From: Mangifera indica
Lineage: Eukaryota > Streptophyta > Magnoliopsida > Sapindales > Anacardiaceae
Reading direction: 5' to 3'
Assembly: GCF_011075055.1 (NCBI RefSeq)
Contig: NW_025401106.1
Location: forward strand, 124,001 to 188,000
Length of the DNA: 64,000 nucleotides
Part shown: positions 23,640-35,842 of the stretch, one piece after another
Layout of the letters: every line of letters starts with the position of its first letter
Numbering within the stretch: position 1 is the stretch's first letter
Made by a program: the position numbers and the translations under genes
Notes under the pieces: generated by a model
Databases searched by the model: none
What the model saw: only the letters and a program-made list of their open reading frames with translations
What the model was told of the DNA's origin: nothing

Positions 23640-25015
23640 AAACGGACGGTCTACAAACCTTGTCTTTGAGGAACTTGAGCTACATTTACTTGTGAAAAGG
23701 CCTTCATTTCTTATGGCCTGATATCGCGGGCCAAGGTGCTAGGCCACAAGCTAAACAAATATCGAGTTTAATTGGACTATACGGATTAGGCAAAGGCATT
23801 CCTTTCAAGCGGTGCAAGACGAGCCAAGTTATGAGTATAATGAATTTCTCAAATTTAACCCAGAGTCTTCACTTTCACTCTTGAAATCAATCCAAACGCA
23901 TAAACTTATCAAGTTTAAGCTCGAGATTAAACTCAACTCTTATAATTACTCTATCGAATAGAGCTTCAGTCATGTAATTATTAACTCGATTTGATTGTAC
24001 CCCTAATCTCACATAAACTCTAAAACTGTTCCTTTCTTTGTTTCATAAATATTTTATTTAATCCATATATATTAGATTTTTATAGTACTTAGAAAAGGGA
24101 TTAAATTAAGTACTTTTTTAATTATTTTTATACATATATTGTCTAAAATGAATAATATTATTAAAGTTGACAATTTTCAATTCAAACTTGTTAACTTGAC
24201 ACAATACAACACAAAAAAGTTAGGTTAAAGTTGAGTTTTTATGACACAAAATTTAGTTTAAATCAACACGATATGTTTTAAAGCCAAATTGGATCGTGTT
24301 AAGGTTGGCATTAGACCAATCAAAATAGACTCAAATATTTAAAGAAATATTATTGAAGTAGAATTTGTTTGAGGTAAATTGAAGAAATGTTAAAGAACAA
24401 ATATTAGTAGCATTCAAAATCCTTTCATATTGCATATAATTGAATTTTCATGTAATTGTTCATACTCTGATTATTCTTGATTTTTATTTAAAATTTTGTT
24501 TTGTTTTTAGTGATGAGAAAGAGATTTGGTAGTAAGATTATTTATGTAATTTTAAAAGGTATTGGAATGTAATTTCTCATTTTGGGTTGTTTGTGAACAA
24601 GTGTTATGTTATCTATTTTCTTAATAGTAGATTTGTGTAATTTATGAAAGAAAATGAAATGCTAAAAACACAAAGGAGTGTGAAAATAGTGGATGATTTT
24701 GGGTTGTGTTAGGTAAACCCAAACATATTCAGGTCATGTTAGGGTTGGGAGATTTCAATACAATTCTAATTCGAATCAGATTTAGATTAAGGTTTCAAAA
24801 AGAACTTGAACAAACATAATACAAACACAATCCGATAACACGAATTGTCAAGTATAAATAAACACGTCAAAAGAGTCCGGTTGACTCAACCCCTCAATTT
24901 GGCATGACCTTTAGGGGTACAGGTTGCAAATTTGTAGGTTGTGTTGGAGGCTTTTTAAGGTCAAGCCTATAGGCCAACCCGGTTCATATACATACATGGC
25001 GGACTAAGAAAGGGT
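23640..25015. other. Non-genic stretch with hAT-like repeat debris
   Basis: Contains patches such as ACACAATCCGATAACACGAATT and GTCAAAAGAGTCCGGTTGACTC (about 24160-24310 and 24700-24930), of the type found in degenerate hAT MITEs. No duplication or clear terminal pair was found, and no gene. Confidence 0.35.
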
Positions 25016-25075
25016 CAAATGACTCTCCTTAACTTTTAAAATAAATTCTTAAGCTTTAATGAATTTTCAATTAAG

Positions 25076-25212
25076 TAATGTTATGTGTATATTATATACA
25101 ACTTTGTACATAAACAATAACATATCACTGTATGATTAGATAATTTTAAATTAAAGATAAAATAATACCTAATGATATTATGATATATTATTATTTATAC
25201 ACATAACTTTAC
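25076..25212. repeat. Palindromic MITE copy
   Basis: Hairpin family member: GTATATTATATACAACTTTG on the left, ACACATAACTTTAC on the right, core TTTTAAATTAAAGATAAAAT. Confidence 0.5.
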
Positions 25213-25880
25213 TTTTTTTTTAATTATACCTCTGTCTTTATATATTACAATTTACAATATTATACCACAAATAATTTTCCAATTTTATTGAACAACAGTG
25301 ATGGAATTGGGCAGCAACTCCTCACCATTTTCTCTACAGCTTAGTTAACCCTTCTCCTCTTCGCCTCCGTTTCAAATTGATATTTAGTTATTCATTTAGG
25401 TCTCAATTTCATCGTCTATTTATTATTTTGAAGGAATACCATATTTGCTTTCTCAAATTTAGTTTTGTTAAAAGATACACCAACAGAAGCAGTTTCCACA
25501 TCCAATTTGATGTTTCCTTACTGTGTTGTTTGGTTACAACGAAAATGAAGGAAAATTTACATCAATGAAATTTTGTGACATAAACAAATAAATATACCTG
25601 AATTCTCAGCTTCGTCACGTGCCTCTTCTTTCACAGTAATTGACAAAGTCTACGAAGCCAAGCTGAGAAAATCTCTCTCCATCTCAGCAAAACGACGACT
25701 TAAGGGTAAAATTTTTGGAGAACAAAGAGATATAGAATAATAAGAAGACGAAGTTGCAGAGAGAAAAGACAAATTTTTAAAATATGATTAAGCTTGTTTG
25801 AATCTTTGATTATTTGTTTTGTGTGGGAATTGGGAGTGATTGTTTCGAAGAATTAGTTTTGAGTTATCTAGTGCATGGAT
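25213..25880. other. Intergenic stretch with gene-like composition but no gene
   Basis: The part at 25300-25720 is richer in CT and CTC words, like a leader sequence, and includes TCCATCTCAGCAAAACGACG. The only frame of note (25377-25568, 63 codons) shows no family resemblance. It could be the promoter and leader of something lost to the hAT insertion next to it. Confidence 0.25.
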
Positions 25881-27090
25881 TGCAGAATTGAATTGGACCG
25901 GCCCGCTAGACCAACCAGCCGATGAATCGAATACTGTAGCAATTACTATAGTGCGTAGAGCGGTTTTTAATTAACTTTTGGAGTAAATCGCAGGCGGACT
26001 GGCGGTTTAATGATGGTCCAACATTCAATCCAATTCATCCTGAACTGGTTTCAATTTAAAATAAAAGTTATAAATTAAACCAATAAATCCCTAATTTTCC
26101 AGCTCCTTTAATCGTCGTTGCTACTATGTCTAATTGCCGATGTTGTTTGAAGACTTGATACGCTGGTTGCGATGACGTTTGAGGACGGTGGCTGACGATG
26201 TTGGGCAATGACGAATTACGGATAGGTGACGGTTGCTAACATTGTGCAGGTTCCTTGCCAAGTTTTCTACTGATTTGTTTCTAGATTTTTCAGATTTTCT
26301 TGCGTGCCATGTCATCTTCCGGTTGCCTAGGCCCAGTTGCCTTATGTTGGTCTCTCGGTGATTGCTTGGGATTTTATCCTCTTGCCGGGTTTTGATGGTT
26401 GTTATTTCTTGTGTTTCTTTTGGGTTGTTATTTTGTGGTGGTGTTGGTTCTTTTGTTTGGATGTTTTTGTGTTTGTGGTCTTTCAAGTTTGTTTCAGGCT
26501 TATCTAGTGATGGTTTTTGCTAGCCTTTCTCAAGTTTGGTTGAGTTTTGATTATTTCCGATCCTCTTTTAAGAGTTTTTTTTTTTTTTTTTGTTAATATA
26601 TACATTTACTTATAAAAAAATAAAAAATATGCACCAATATTTGCTATTGTTCTTGTTACAAATTTGTAATATTATGTATCTCTACTCTATTTGTAATATT
26701 ATATTAAATGCATATATTAGATTTGTGTTTTGTTCAAACTTCAATATCTTCATGTGTTTTGTTTAATGTAATAGGTTTGATTATTGTTTGGATTTGTGTT
26801 GTAATGGTTATGTTATATAATTAACCAATAATAGTATTTCAACACGTGTTTTATTGGGTTTAAATTGAAATTTATACATAAAATAAAATTCAGTGTGTTA
26901 AATAACATGTAATAGTATTTCAACACGTGTTTTGTAGGGTTTAAATTGAAAATTATGCATAAAATAAAATTTAGTATGTAAATCAGATATAATAAAACAT
27001 AATTTTTTTAGGTTTTTATACAAAACTGAAACTCTGGTTGGATCGACTGGTTCGATCAGAGCCAGTACTCAAAACGGTTCATGTCCTAGT
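25880..27090. mobile_element. hAT element remnant, same family as 50441-54805, with LINE insert
   Basis: Its right part (26990-27085), read on the minus strand, matches the left end of the hAT at 50441: both have TTTTTTTAGGTTTTTA(T/C)A followed by AAAACTG and the GGTTGGATCGACTGGTTCGATC-type subterminal words. The left part (25890-26060) has TTGGACCGGCCCGCTAGACC. Termini are eroded. A LINE 3' tail (26100-26632) interrupts it. A local 81 bp-period direct duplication (AATAGTATTTCAACACGTGT at 26829 and 26911) lies inside. Confidence 0.5.
26100..26632 (+). mobile_element. LINE (L1-type) 3' end fragment
   Basis: GT-rich plus-strand sequence (TTTTTGTGTTTGTGGTCTTT, TTGGTTGAGTTTTGATTA) runs into a T tract and TTAATATATACATTTACTTATAAAAAAAT. 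This is the usual tail of plant L1 elements just before the A-rich end. No reverse transcriptase domain is present, so it is a 5'-truncated copy. The 118-codon minus frame at 26130-26486 is a shadow of it. Confidence 0.5.
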
Positions 27091-27960
27091 TTAATTCTTA
27101 AAATATTAATTTACTAATTGTTTATAAGTAGACTTGATAGTTTGTATTATCAGGTCGTATATGTGTTGTGTTAATTCGAATTTTGTGTCAGAGACCTTTA
27201 ACTCTGACCACATTTGAATTAAAATAGTATCAAAATTTTTTAACCCTAACCCAACCATATAATAATTGAGTTGACCCAACTTGACCCAATTTAACTTAAA
27301 ATTATCTATAATTTTCACTCTCTCAAGTATTTTTATCGTTTTAATTTTTTCACCAAATTACTTCAGTCTATTATTAATAAAACACACAATATAACATTTA
27401 GTTTTATTGATAAATATTTAAAAAATTTACATGCTAAGACTTTTAAAACATCTCAATAATATTAATAATCAAATCAAATTTTTACTACTTAATAATAAAA
27501 TAAAATATTTAAATAAAAAATAATAATATGTGTAATTAAAATCAAACAAATATACAATTATATACAACTTATAAAAATTTCAAATTCTTATTATAATATA
27601 AATAAAACCTTTAAAAAACACATTTATAATTAGACTAACTAAACCAAATTCTTATTACTTAATAATAAAATAAAATATTTAAATAATATGAGTAATTATA
27701 ATTATATAAAAATATAACTACACACAATCTATTAAAGTAATATTTTTTTTCAAAACATTTGTATCGATTCAGATCGTGTTGGAGTACTTTCATGTGAACT
27801 ATAATACTATTTGATTTAATTTCAGTCGTATCGAATTGACCTGAATTAAATTTCATGTCAAAAAATCAACTCTAATCTGATTTTTTTATGTCATATCATG
27901 TCAAGTTAATAGGTCATATTGAAAATTCTCAACACGTGTAAAAAAAAATTCACTTGATTG
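27090..27960. other. AT-rich stretch with old hAT-type repeat words
   Basis: Contains GTGTTGTGTTAATTCGAATTTTG (about 27165) and TCAACTCTAATCTGA with TCATATCATGTCAAGTTAAT (about 27870-27920), again like degenerate hAT MITE ends. No gene. Confidence 0.3.
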
Positions 27961-28257
27961 TATTCAATTATATGCATATCAATTTCAATTTCACTTATAA
28001 CTTATTTCATGTACATGATTAGTAAGTTGAACAAATGTTTGTAAAGGGTCACTACACGCAAATTAAAATGGGAAACTAACCAACAAATAATAGTAATGTT
28101 GTAATATACTTAGGAGGTGAAACATAAAAGAATAGAGAAGCAAATAGAAGATATGATTAAATGAGCAAAAAAGTAAATACAGGTTTTATCACTGAACTTC
28201 TTATATCATATAACATGCATTGATTAATAATGTATAAAAAACACAACAAAATTTCGA

Positions 28258-28258
<1 letters not shown>

Positions 28259-28291
<33 letters not shown>
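28259..28291. repeat. (TA)n microsatellite
   Basis: About 16 uninterrupted TA units in a purely AT context, 600 bp upstream of the ARL8 start codon. Confidence 0.95.
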
Positions 28292-28292
<1 letters not shown>

Positions 28293-28639
28293 TATCCCGT
28301 AAGACCCACAAATTAACAGACAAGGGCTCAATACAATCCATTAGTATATTTAGTCAAAATTTTGAATTAAAAATAAATAATACTCAATCATAAATTAATA
28401 TATTATTTTTATATTTATTTTAAATATATATAATATTATAATATTATATAATATTACTGAAAAAATTTTAAAATATCAATATTTCATATTTTAAACGTAC
28501 AAAAAGGGGGTCAAATGATGGAGTCGAATTTATTTTTGTAAACTTACCAAACGAAAAATACTTTTATAAGCTGAAATAGGAAAGAAATGATTATGCACAC
28601 GGTAAAAGAGTCCTAGTAGGAATCAGTTAGCAGAAAATG

Positions 28640-28898
28640 ACAATATACCTGTGGGCCTGGATTGGATGAATTGTCCCCATACTAATAATTAAGAGCCGCC
28701 GAATTTCGGCCCAAATAAAAAATAAGCAAAGAAAAATCACAGAAGCTACCAGACGGGATAACCGATGCGACACTCCTCCTGAATTATACTCTCATTTCAT
28801 TTTACTCGTTTCCTCAATCCAATGATGCTAAACAACATCGTTACTCAACCCTTTCGCTCTCTATTCCCACTTTCCTCATCTTTCCTTTTTCTCTCCAC
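28640..28898 (+). promoter_or_regulatory. ARL8 promoter and leader with site II and GCC-box motifs
   Basis: The 250 bp before the start codon contain a TGGGCC word (28652-28657), its reverse GGCCCA (28708-28713) and between them a GCC-box AGCCGCC (28694-28700). Paired TGGGCC/GGCCCA (site II-type) elements are typical of broadly expressed plant genes, which fits a housekeeping GTPase. No clear TATA box is visible. The leader is CT-rich (28850-28895). Confidence 0.45.
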
Positions 28899-31800
28899 AT
28901 GGGGTTCTTCGATTCTCTTCTCAGTTGGCTCCGAAGGTATCTCCTTTTCCTTTTGTTTCTCTTCAATTTCTTACCTTCAACTGTTGTGATCTTGTTTTTT
29001 TTCGTTGCTCACTGTATTCAAGTTGTAGCGATTTATGGCAGAATGAGAATAGTTCTTAATTTTAACACAATTTTATTTCTGGGTTTTATGTGTGGAATCT
29101 GGGTTAATTAGAGGAGACAGTTGTTTTTAAAATAGGCTGAAACTTCCTTTTGGAAGTTGTAAAATTTTGCGGGACATTGGTGGTTTTCGTAATGTTCGGG
29201 AAGTTTGATAGCGACTCTAAAACCGATAAAAATTTGTTTGAATTCAAGTCAAACCTTAAACTATCCTATGAAATTAGTAAAAAATAAAAATTTATTTTTT
29301 AAAACGCCACCTGAACAAGTATGGCAAGCTACATAGTAACTGGTACCACTAAGATTGATTAGTTAAAATTTGTTGAAACTTTTCTTCCTTCTATTGAGCG
29401 AGCATGTTCTTGCCTTCTTCTTGTTTATGATCTATCATTTGTAATCAACAACACTTAATGGATTTCACATTCAACTTATGAGATTTTTGGAGTTATAAAT
29501 ATTTTAAATTAATTTTGTACTACAATATGCAATAACTTAGGGCAGTTTAAATTTTAGAGAATTAGATATATTCGAATTTCCTCGGAAGATTCGGCATGCA
29601 AAAGCAGAAGATTTTTCTTCTCCTTTATTTTTTTCCCAGTATAAGCATAATATTCACCTTTAGTAAATGATTATTCTTTTTTAGTAGAATCTGGTTTCAT
29701 TACTGCTCATGTGAAGATTTTCTAGCTGCTGTTGTGATCTATGTATATGATTGAGACAACTATGTGAACATTATGCATGGAAATCATAAAATCTGTCTAC
29801 TTTTGGACATGTTTTATCTGTAACCTTCACATTATTTTTTACATTGGCTGTGTTCAAGATGTTACCCATGAAATTGCTGTAGTGCACTAGCTGCAAGTGT
29901 TTCAAATTTTTGTTACAACATTAATGTATAGTGTGTGTCATTCTGGTGTATAATTAGGTTTGTTGACTTTGGAAAGATGAAAAGTAGGGAAAAGGAGATC
30001 TTTGATTGTTATCTAATCTTTTGGTTCTCAACTGCATGATATTTGGGAAATAATCGGAAGAACTAATGAGTAACATGGCTGGAATCACATAATACCTTCA
30101 GCATTGGCTAAGAGAAAGTATTTCAGAAATCTGTATCTATTATATGGGATAGTCGAGGTTAATAATGAACTGAAATGCTAGAAAACAATTTACACATGAT
30201 ATAATCATTACTGATTTTCATTCATCAATTTGAGCATTGATTTTTTACACTTTATTTAATTCAGTGTATTTGTTACTGTAATATCTATATTGTTTGTATA
30301 GTTTTATTTTTGAAAATTCTGGTCAAATTGAATCCTAATTTAATTCTGAGAATTTAATTCTGGTGTAATATCTCTTTGTCTCTCTATCCTAGATTGTTTT
30401 CTATATCTAAAGTGATTGTTGTATAATCTCGTCAATGCTGAAGCTTATTTCTTTTCTGACTATGTTTCTCTATATCAGCTTATTCTTTAAGCAGGAGATG
30501 GAACTTTCCCTTGTTGGCCTTCAAAATGCAGGAAAGACGTCTCTAGTTAATTCAATTGCTGTGGGTGAACACTCTCTGTGCAATTTTTTCTGGTCTAGTT
30601 GATAGTAACTGTCTGAGCTTTTCTATTAACATAATTTCTTTGATTGTTTCAGACAGGAGGCTATAGTGAGGACATGATTCCAACTGTAGGTTTCTTTTAC
30701 TTGAAAGAAATTCTAATTTAAGCATTTAAGGTAATTTTTGGATGCATTAAGGAAATTATTAAAATGAAACCAGGTTGGATTTAATATGCGAAAAGTTACG
30801 AAGGGTAATGTCACAATAAAGCTATGGGATCTTGGAGGACAACGAAGGTTCCGTACAATGTGGGAGCGTTATTGTCGTGGGGTCTCTGCAATTCTGTAAT
30901 ACTTCTTGGCCTCTTGATCTTCTCTGTTCTATTATTAACTCGTTGTTTTTGGTTTTCTTAATTTTGAATGCATTGGTTTTCCTTTGACAAAGGAATTTCT
31001 TCATATGCGTATGTACGGTATCCTAGGATGTTCACTAGACTGGAAAACTTGACCTTATAATATGTTTGATATATTCTTGATCTCCTTAACAGCACTGAAC
31101 TTATGTTGAAAGACAATTTCATTAATTCTTTCCTTCCACATTATAAGAAGTATGTGATAGGTACCTGTTCAAATTCCTTTGAATCACCTCCTGCTCAGCT
31201 TCCAAAAAGAATCTCCGAAAGCCTCCAACCTCTTCTCAGCCAATATTTAATACTCCCTGAGATGACCACACCCCAGCAAAATGGGGAAGTGGTTTAGCAC
31301 ACATTCAACCAATCCAACAAATCAAAACCAGAACAAGTAGTAGAGGAGCAGAATGTAATAGAAGAAATAGAGCATTCAACGATCGAACAGTACATAGAGA
31401 CAGCAAAGGGAATGAATAGAAAGAGGATAAATGAATTATTGAAATTCAGTCTTTGCAGTACCATCCATTACAACAATTAATATTTCAATCAATCAAACTA
31501 AGTAATTCTGGCTTTTGAGAGGTCTGTCCTCTCCAGCGAGTACAAAACTTGGATACACATTTCTATATAATTCCGTAATTCCTTCCATTCTCTCCTGCTC
31601 TCTTTCTGTTCCCACCCTAATGATTTTTAGGCTAAGCTTCAGACATAACCAGCCGCATGGCTCACGGAAGTGCTGGTGCTGCTGTAGAAAACACTCCTGG
31701 ACCACTTTTTTCTACGGCCTTTCCCACCAGATGCTCCTTATTTCTCTCTCTTGGGCCTGTGAGAATAGACTTTGGTAATTAGAGTTCCTTCAGTATCATA

Positions 31801-32798
31801 ATTGGTAATCAATGTTATATTTAATTTCTTAGTTCTGCTTTAGTGTTACCAAAATCTTTTTTTTTTTAAAACTCTGTATTCCATGGTATTGAAACTGAAT
31901 ATTGACTATTTGACATTAATGTGTGTGGTGCTACAAATTCTCAATCCTATAAGATACACTGACAATTGCTTTTTCTAAAGCCAGAAAAGCGATGCTTTGT
32001 TAGAATCAAAATTTTGGAATTCTAAATGATGAAAGGCTTTTGTTTGCCTTCTGCTTGAAAGCTTTTACTTCATCTTCATCCTGGGCAAAATTCTAGCTTG
32101 TTTGTTTCATTCATGTCTTCAATGCGTTGTCTAGAGAATGTAAACTATGATTATACTTGTTAAGAACTAATATGATCGTTGCATTCTCAACAAACCTTCA
32201 TACATTGATGAGCTCTCTTCTGGTGTTGAAAACTTTATAGTTGTAGGATTCCAGGCTTTTATTTTGTTCAGCTTATCATAGGGTGCAGTGGTAATGGTGC
32301 TTAGTATATAGTCAGCTGGGCTGGAGTGCCTAATGAGCTGGAATCTCTTTCAAATGGATTGACTTTGTTTTCCTTCTTATTCATGAATGGGGACAGATAT
32401 GTGGTTGATGCCGCAGACAGAGATAGTGTTCCCATATCTCGTAGTGAGTTGTTTGACCTATTGATGAAACCTTCATTAAGTGGAATCCCTTTACTTGTTC
32501 TTGGCAACAAAATCGACAAATCAGAAGCCCTTTCCAAGCAAGCTTTAGTGGATCAGCTGTAAGTTTGGGGAAATTTACAAGAATTTATCATATTACCACA
32601 CTGATGAGTCAAGCTGTTATATTATTTCTTCAAGAGTTATTTGGTGAAATATCTTTTCACTTTCTGTTTGGTGTTTTCAGAGGCCTTGCATCAATAACGG
32701 ATAGAGAGGTGTGTTGCTACATGATCTCATGCAAAGATTCGGTAAACATAGATGTTGTGATTGATTGGCTTATCAAGCATTCAAAAGCTGCCAAATGA
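28899..32798 (+). CDS. ARL8: ADP-ribosylation factor-like GTPase ARL8
   Basis: Small GTP-binding protein of the Arf/Arl family; known ARL8 proteins act at lysosomal/vacuolar membranes, and plant homologues are also needed by tobamoviruses for replication. Six exons splice in frame: 28899-28936, 30479-30560, 30653-30685, 30774-30895, 32397-32558 and 32681-32798. All have GT donors and AG acceptors, giving 555 bp or 184 aa, the usual ARL8 length. Visible motifs are the P-loop GLQNAGKT (residues 26-33), switch I threonine in PTVGFN (51), WDLGGQ (69-74), NKID (129-132) and SCK near 160. The start [12 protein letters not shown] and C-terminal [13 protein letters not shown] fit the family. The first intron is about 1.5 kb, as is the fourth (30896-32396). 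A weak polyadenylation-like GAATAATCAA lies near 33015. No lesion is seen, so it is probably functional. Confidence 0.96.
31080..31790. other. Less AT-rich segment within ARL8 intron 4, possible insertion
   Basis: Within the 1.5 kb intron, this 700 bp block has a different composition and open frames on both strands (31103-31297 and 31515-31778 plus; 31493-31705 minus). The plus frame ends with TTPQQNGE, superficially like a copia integrase motif, but the neighbouring residues do not fit. Retroelement debris is a guess; terminal repeats were not found. ARL8 splicing does not need it. Confidence 0.3.
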
Positions 32799-33904
32799 AA
32801 CATGGTTTGATGTTTATACCAACTTGTATCTTCTTGAAGAATGATGAAGGTGAAAGCACAAAGCTTGAGACAACCAGTTATGAAAACCGTCCAGGTGGAA
32901 TGTCACCTCCTATTTGGTTTCAGTTGTGCTCCAAATGAGTGTTTGTGCAGCGCTGAAATATTCGAACAAAATCTTTTGTGCGTTTTATTTCTTTAATTTC
33001 TTCTTTGTTGTGTGAATAATCAAAATAGAAAGAGCCTGGTCAACCTGATTAACTGTACTTTTTCTTTAAATCTGCAATTTGTATAGTACATATTAACTGT
33101 ATAAGCTACCACTGGCACACCTGAGCATGTCAGAAACTTACACCAAGCATTGTGTAAGATTGATATTAGAAGGAGCGCATTTCCTGAATGTTAAGCAAGC
33201 TAAAATTTTCTGTTGAATCATTTTGTCAGGAGTTGTCAATGACAAGTAGTTGGTTTTACAAATCTGGAACTGCCAATTCATAATTAAGTTCAATTTCAGG
33301 CAGTAGTTAATTACATATTATAGCAGAAGATAGGAATAAGAAGGCCCGGACGACAGAGTTGTATTTGAATCAAGTTTATTTAAACTTGAAAATGAATTTG
33401 GTTTGAAAGAGTCAAAAATGATTTTGTTTAAATGAATTTATGCTTAAGAGTTTGAGTTTAAAAAGTATTCAGTTTGTCAAACTTGTTTTCATTAATACGT
33501 ATTAAAATAGTATTATTTTAATCTTTTCTATTCGGTTATAGTAATACACTGAGTTTATAGTTTAATTTGTGTTCAAATAGTTTTAAGTTAAGCTTGAATT
33601 TGATCCTATTCAAATAGAGTTGACTTCGAACTCATTTTAATTTGACTTTGGACGTACTGAAAAGTAAATAAATAAATGCATAATAGCTCAGGCAAGCGGC
33701 GTAAATTTTCGGCCAGTGAGGTAGCTAATTGCGGCACATCCTTTTTTAGAAGCCCTTGTTAGAGCATACTTCACAGTTATAATTGGCATGATGAATCAAA
33801 TAAACTCCAACTGATGTATTTGCAAATGCAGCTTCATATAAACTTAGGCCATTCAATAGGGAAGATTTTAGATTTTGTTGAGGGACTTACATGATTAAGC
33901 TGAT
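32799..33904. other. ARL8 3' region and non-genic spacer
   Basis: The first 200-250 bp are probable ARL8 3' untranslated sequence. The part at 33340-33690 is rich in TTGAATTTGAACTC-like alternations seen also at 39190-39510 and 41780-42260, a degenerate dispersed repeat. No gene. Confidence 0.4.
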
Positions 33905-34510
33905 TCAGTATTGAGACTGGTCCTTGCGCCTCTCCAAGAAACGATCCAAGGATGCTTTGCGAGCTTCAGGCACAGCTGCGGCATGAAAATGTCAAACCAG
34001 TGACAATATATATAACTATATTTATTTATTAGAAGTAGAGTTAATGACTCATTTCAAGGACAGTTACTTTACATACTTCCTGCTATATATTTTGCTGAAG
34101 TTGATTGTAGTGAACTGCCAATTTGAGGAGAATAATGTGCTTGATTGTTCGGAAAGTAATCTGCAAATGGCTTCGTCTCAGATGCTTCTTTTGTGTTAGC
34201 CCTGCGCATGACAAACTCGCCCTGAAGTTTTTTAATAAATAAAGTACAGGAAAAAGCATGGTTTTTACACATACATCAAATGTACCATATTAATTCGTGC
34301 ATCATCATCTACAAGACAAAGATTTATTAATTTTGACGCCTAAATAACATGAATTGAACATTTTCTCTAAGTTTAGATGTAAATTTCAGTTTTGAGATCA
34401 GAAACTGTTCACAAAATAAATTAAAAGTTTGATTTTGATATATTATAAGTGGGTTTTCATCTGTACTCTTTTGCTTGATCACCCCCACCTTTGTCATAAA
34501 AGATTGTCAA
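33905..34510 (-). pseudogene. Jas-motif (TIFY/JAZ-like) gene, degenerate or atypical
   Basis: The last coding exon (33975-33905) gives VPEARKASLDRFLERRKD followed by QSQY and a stop. This is a recognisable Jas motif, the part of JAZ repressors that binds MYC factors and the COI1 receptor. It is in frame through a GT-AG intron with exon 34221-34077 (GEFVMRRANTKEASETKPFA...). Further upstream, immediately after an acceptor (CAG before 34510), the minus strand reads LTIFYDK, matching the TIFY signature. Most of the TIFY domain is missing: reading on gives GGGDQAKEYR and a stop, while splicing at 34488 to a 23 bp exon (34308-34286) restores the frame to the downstream exons. Exons of 22 and 23 bp are suspicious. 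No N-terminal exon was found up to the kinase gene. A GTAAGT donor after the stop suggests a 3' UTR intron. A decayed or highly diverged JAZ-type gene is the best reading. Confidence 0.45.
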
Positions 34511-35842
34511 CTGAAAAAACGAAATGAGCAGGGACTTTGCTGCTATAATCAAAAGCATAGCTACTCGAATTTGGTTTAAAAATGCTAGGGAAGAAAAGGT
34601 ATCATGAAGTTGTTTTCTTTGGAAATGCTCATTAGAGTAAAGGTGATACTGTCTCTATTCTTAATGTTTATTATAATATTAGTTCAACTGATTAAAAATG
34701 ATGGGTTGTTCCTTCTTAATCCTTCTTAATTACAAGATTTTGACACTTTGGTTGTTAATTATGCTTATAGATTTGTTAGAATTGTTATGAAAATGATAAC
34801 ATCACAAACCCATCTTCCAAACTTCACTGGAAGTGCTTTTCCATTTTGTCAGTGACATATAACCCAACATTTTGATCATTTATAAGCATTCAAGTTGTTG
34901 TACCAACTGGGTTTGACCTTGAATTACAAACCAGAAGAATTTTTTATTCTATACCCACCAGCAGGCTCTACTTTTAAAACCAAATTAACTAAATTTGTAA
35001 AATAAGTAAATGCTAATCACCACTATTGTTTACAAAATAATAACTCTGTTTCAACAAATCAAGGTTGCATCTCAAGCAATACCAAAATGACCAAGGGAAA
35101 GAAAAAAGGCTTGTGCATGGTCAATATTCAAGAGACTAAGATGAACAGTGCAAGTAATTAAGAGAGGGTAGGCAGTAAAGTAATTATCTGGAAGATTAAG
35201 GATGGATTTTGTTTGTATTACCAGAAATTAAAGGGAGTTTATTCAACTGGCGAAGCATTCAAAATGACTATTTTGTGAGGTTGATTACTTAACAAAGCAT
35301 TCTTCACATTGAAACTCAGGTAAATTAAGAAACTTAGGTTTCACATAAAGAACTTGATTACTACAGAAAACAAAATGATTCCAAAGTCCAGAGTCTGGCA
35401 ATGAGAAAGCGAGATTTAAGTCATTATCTGGTTGAAGACTCAGATGGGTACATGTTAATTCAACCAATACAAATAGTTCAAATCAATACATTAAAGTTGC
35501 ATCAAGAACAAGAGTAATTAAGAAGGAAAGATAGTAACATACAGAAGAGCATGTAACCAGATGGAAATTATTCACATTTTCACACAGCCAAGTAAAATAA
35601 TAGTATTCGAATCCCCCGAACGCAAACACATCGGAAGTAATCACTGCCTCGGGAAAAGAAAAATGCCGCTATGAGAAAGAATAAAGGGAAAAAAACAAGG
35701 TACATGAGTTTGAAGAGGCTGACGCAAGAATTTAAAGACAATTAATACACTAGACTATGTATGATAAAAATGGGCGCAACAAGGAAAGATTTGCTCATGG
35801 ATTTGCTGAAGGTGGTGGTGCAACAGAATCGGTTGAGTAAGC
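34511..35842. other. Spacer between the Jas-like gene and the receptor kinase
   Basis: The rightmost 150-250 bp are probably the kinase gene's 3' untranslated region (minus strand). A 60-codon minus frame at 35285-35467 includes DNDLNLAFSLP, which would suit an N-terminal repression-type motif for the Jas-like gene. No splice path to 34510 could be demonstrated, so it is not called. Confidence 0.35.

Noticed and set aside
26130..26486. 118-codon minus frame, the longest unassigned one
   Set aside because: It is antisense to a GT-rich LINE tail, which is naturally free of stops on the complement. Its low-complexity Lys/Asn/Thr composition supports this.
31103..31297. Frame ending TTPQQNGE, resembling the copia integrase motif
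   Set aside because: Upstream residues lack the rest of the integrase pattern and the frame stops at once. It may be chance, so no retroelement is called.
35285..35467. Minus frame with DNDLNLAFSLP as N-terminal exon of the Jas-like gene
   Set aside because: No start context, donor or in-frame splice to 34510 could be supported.
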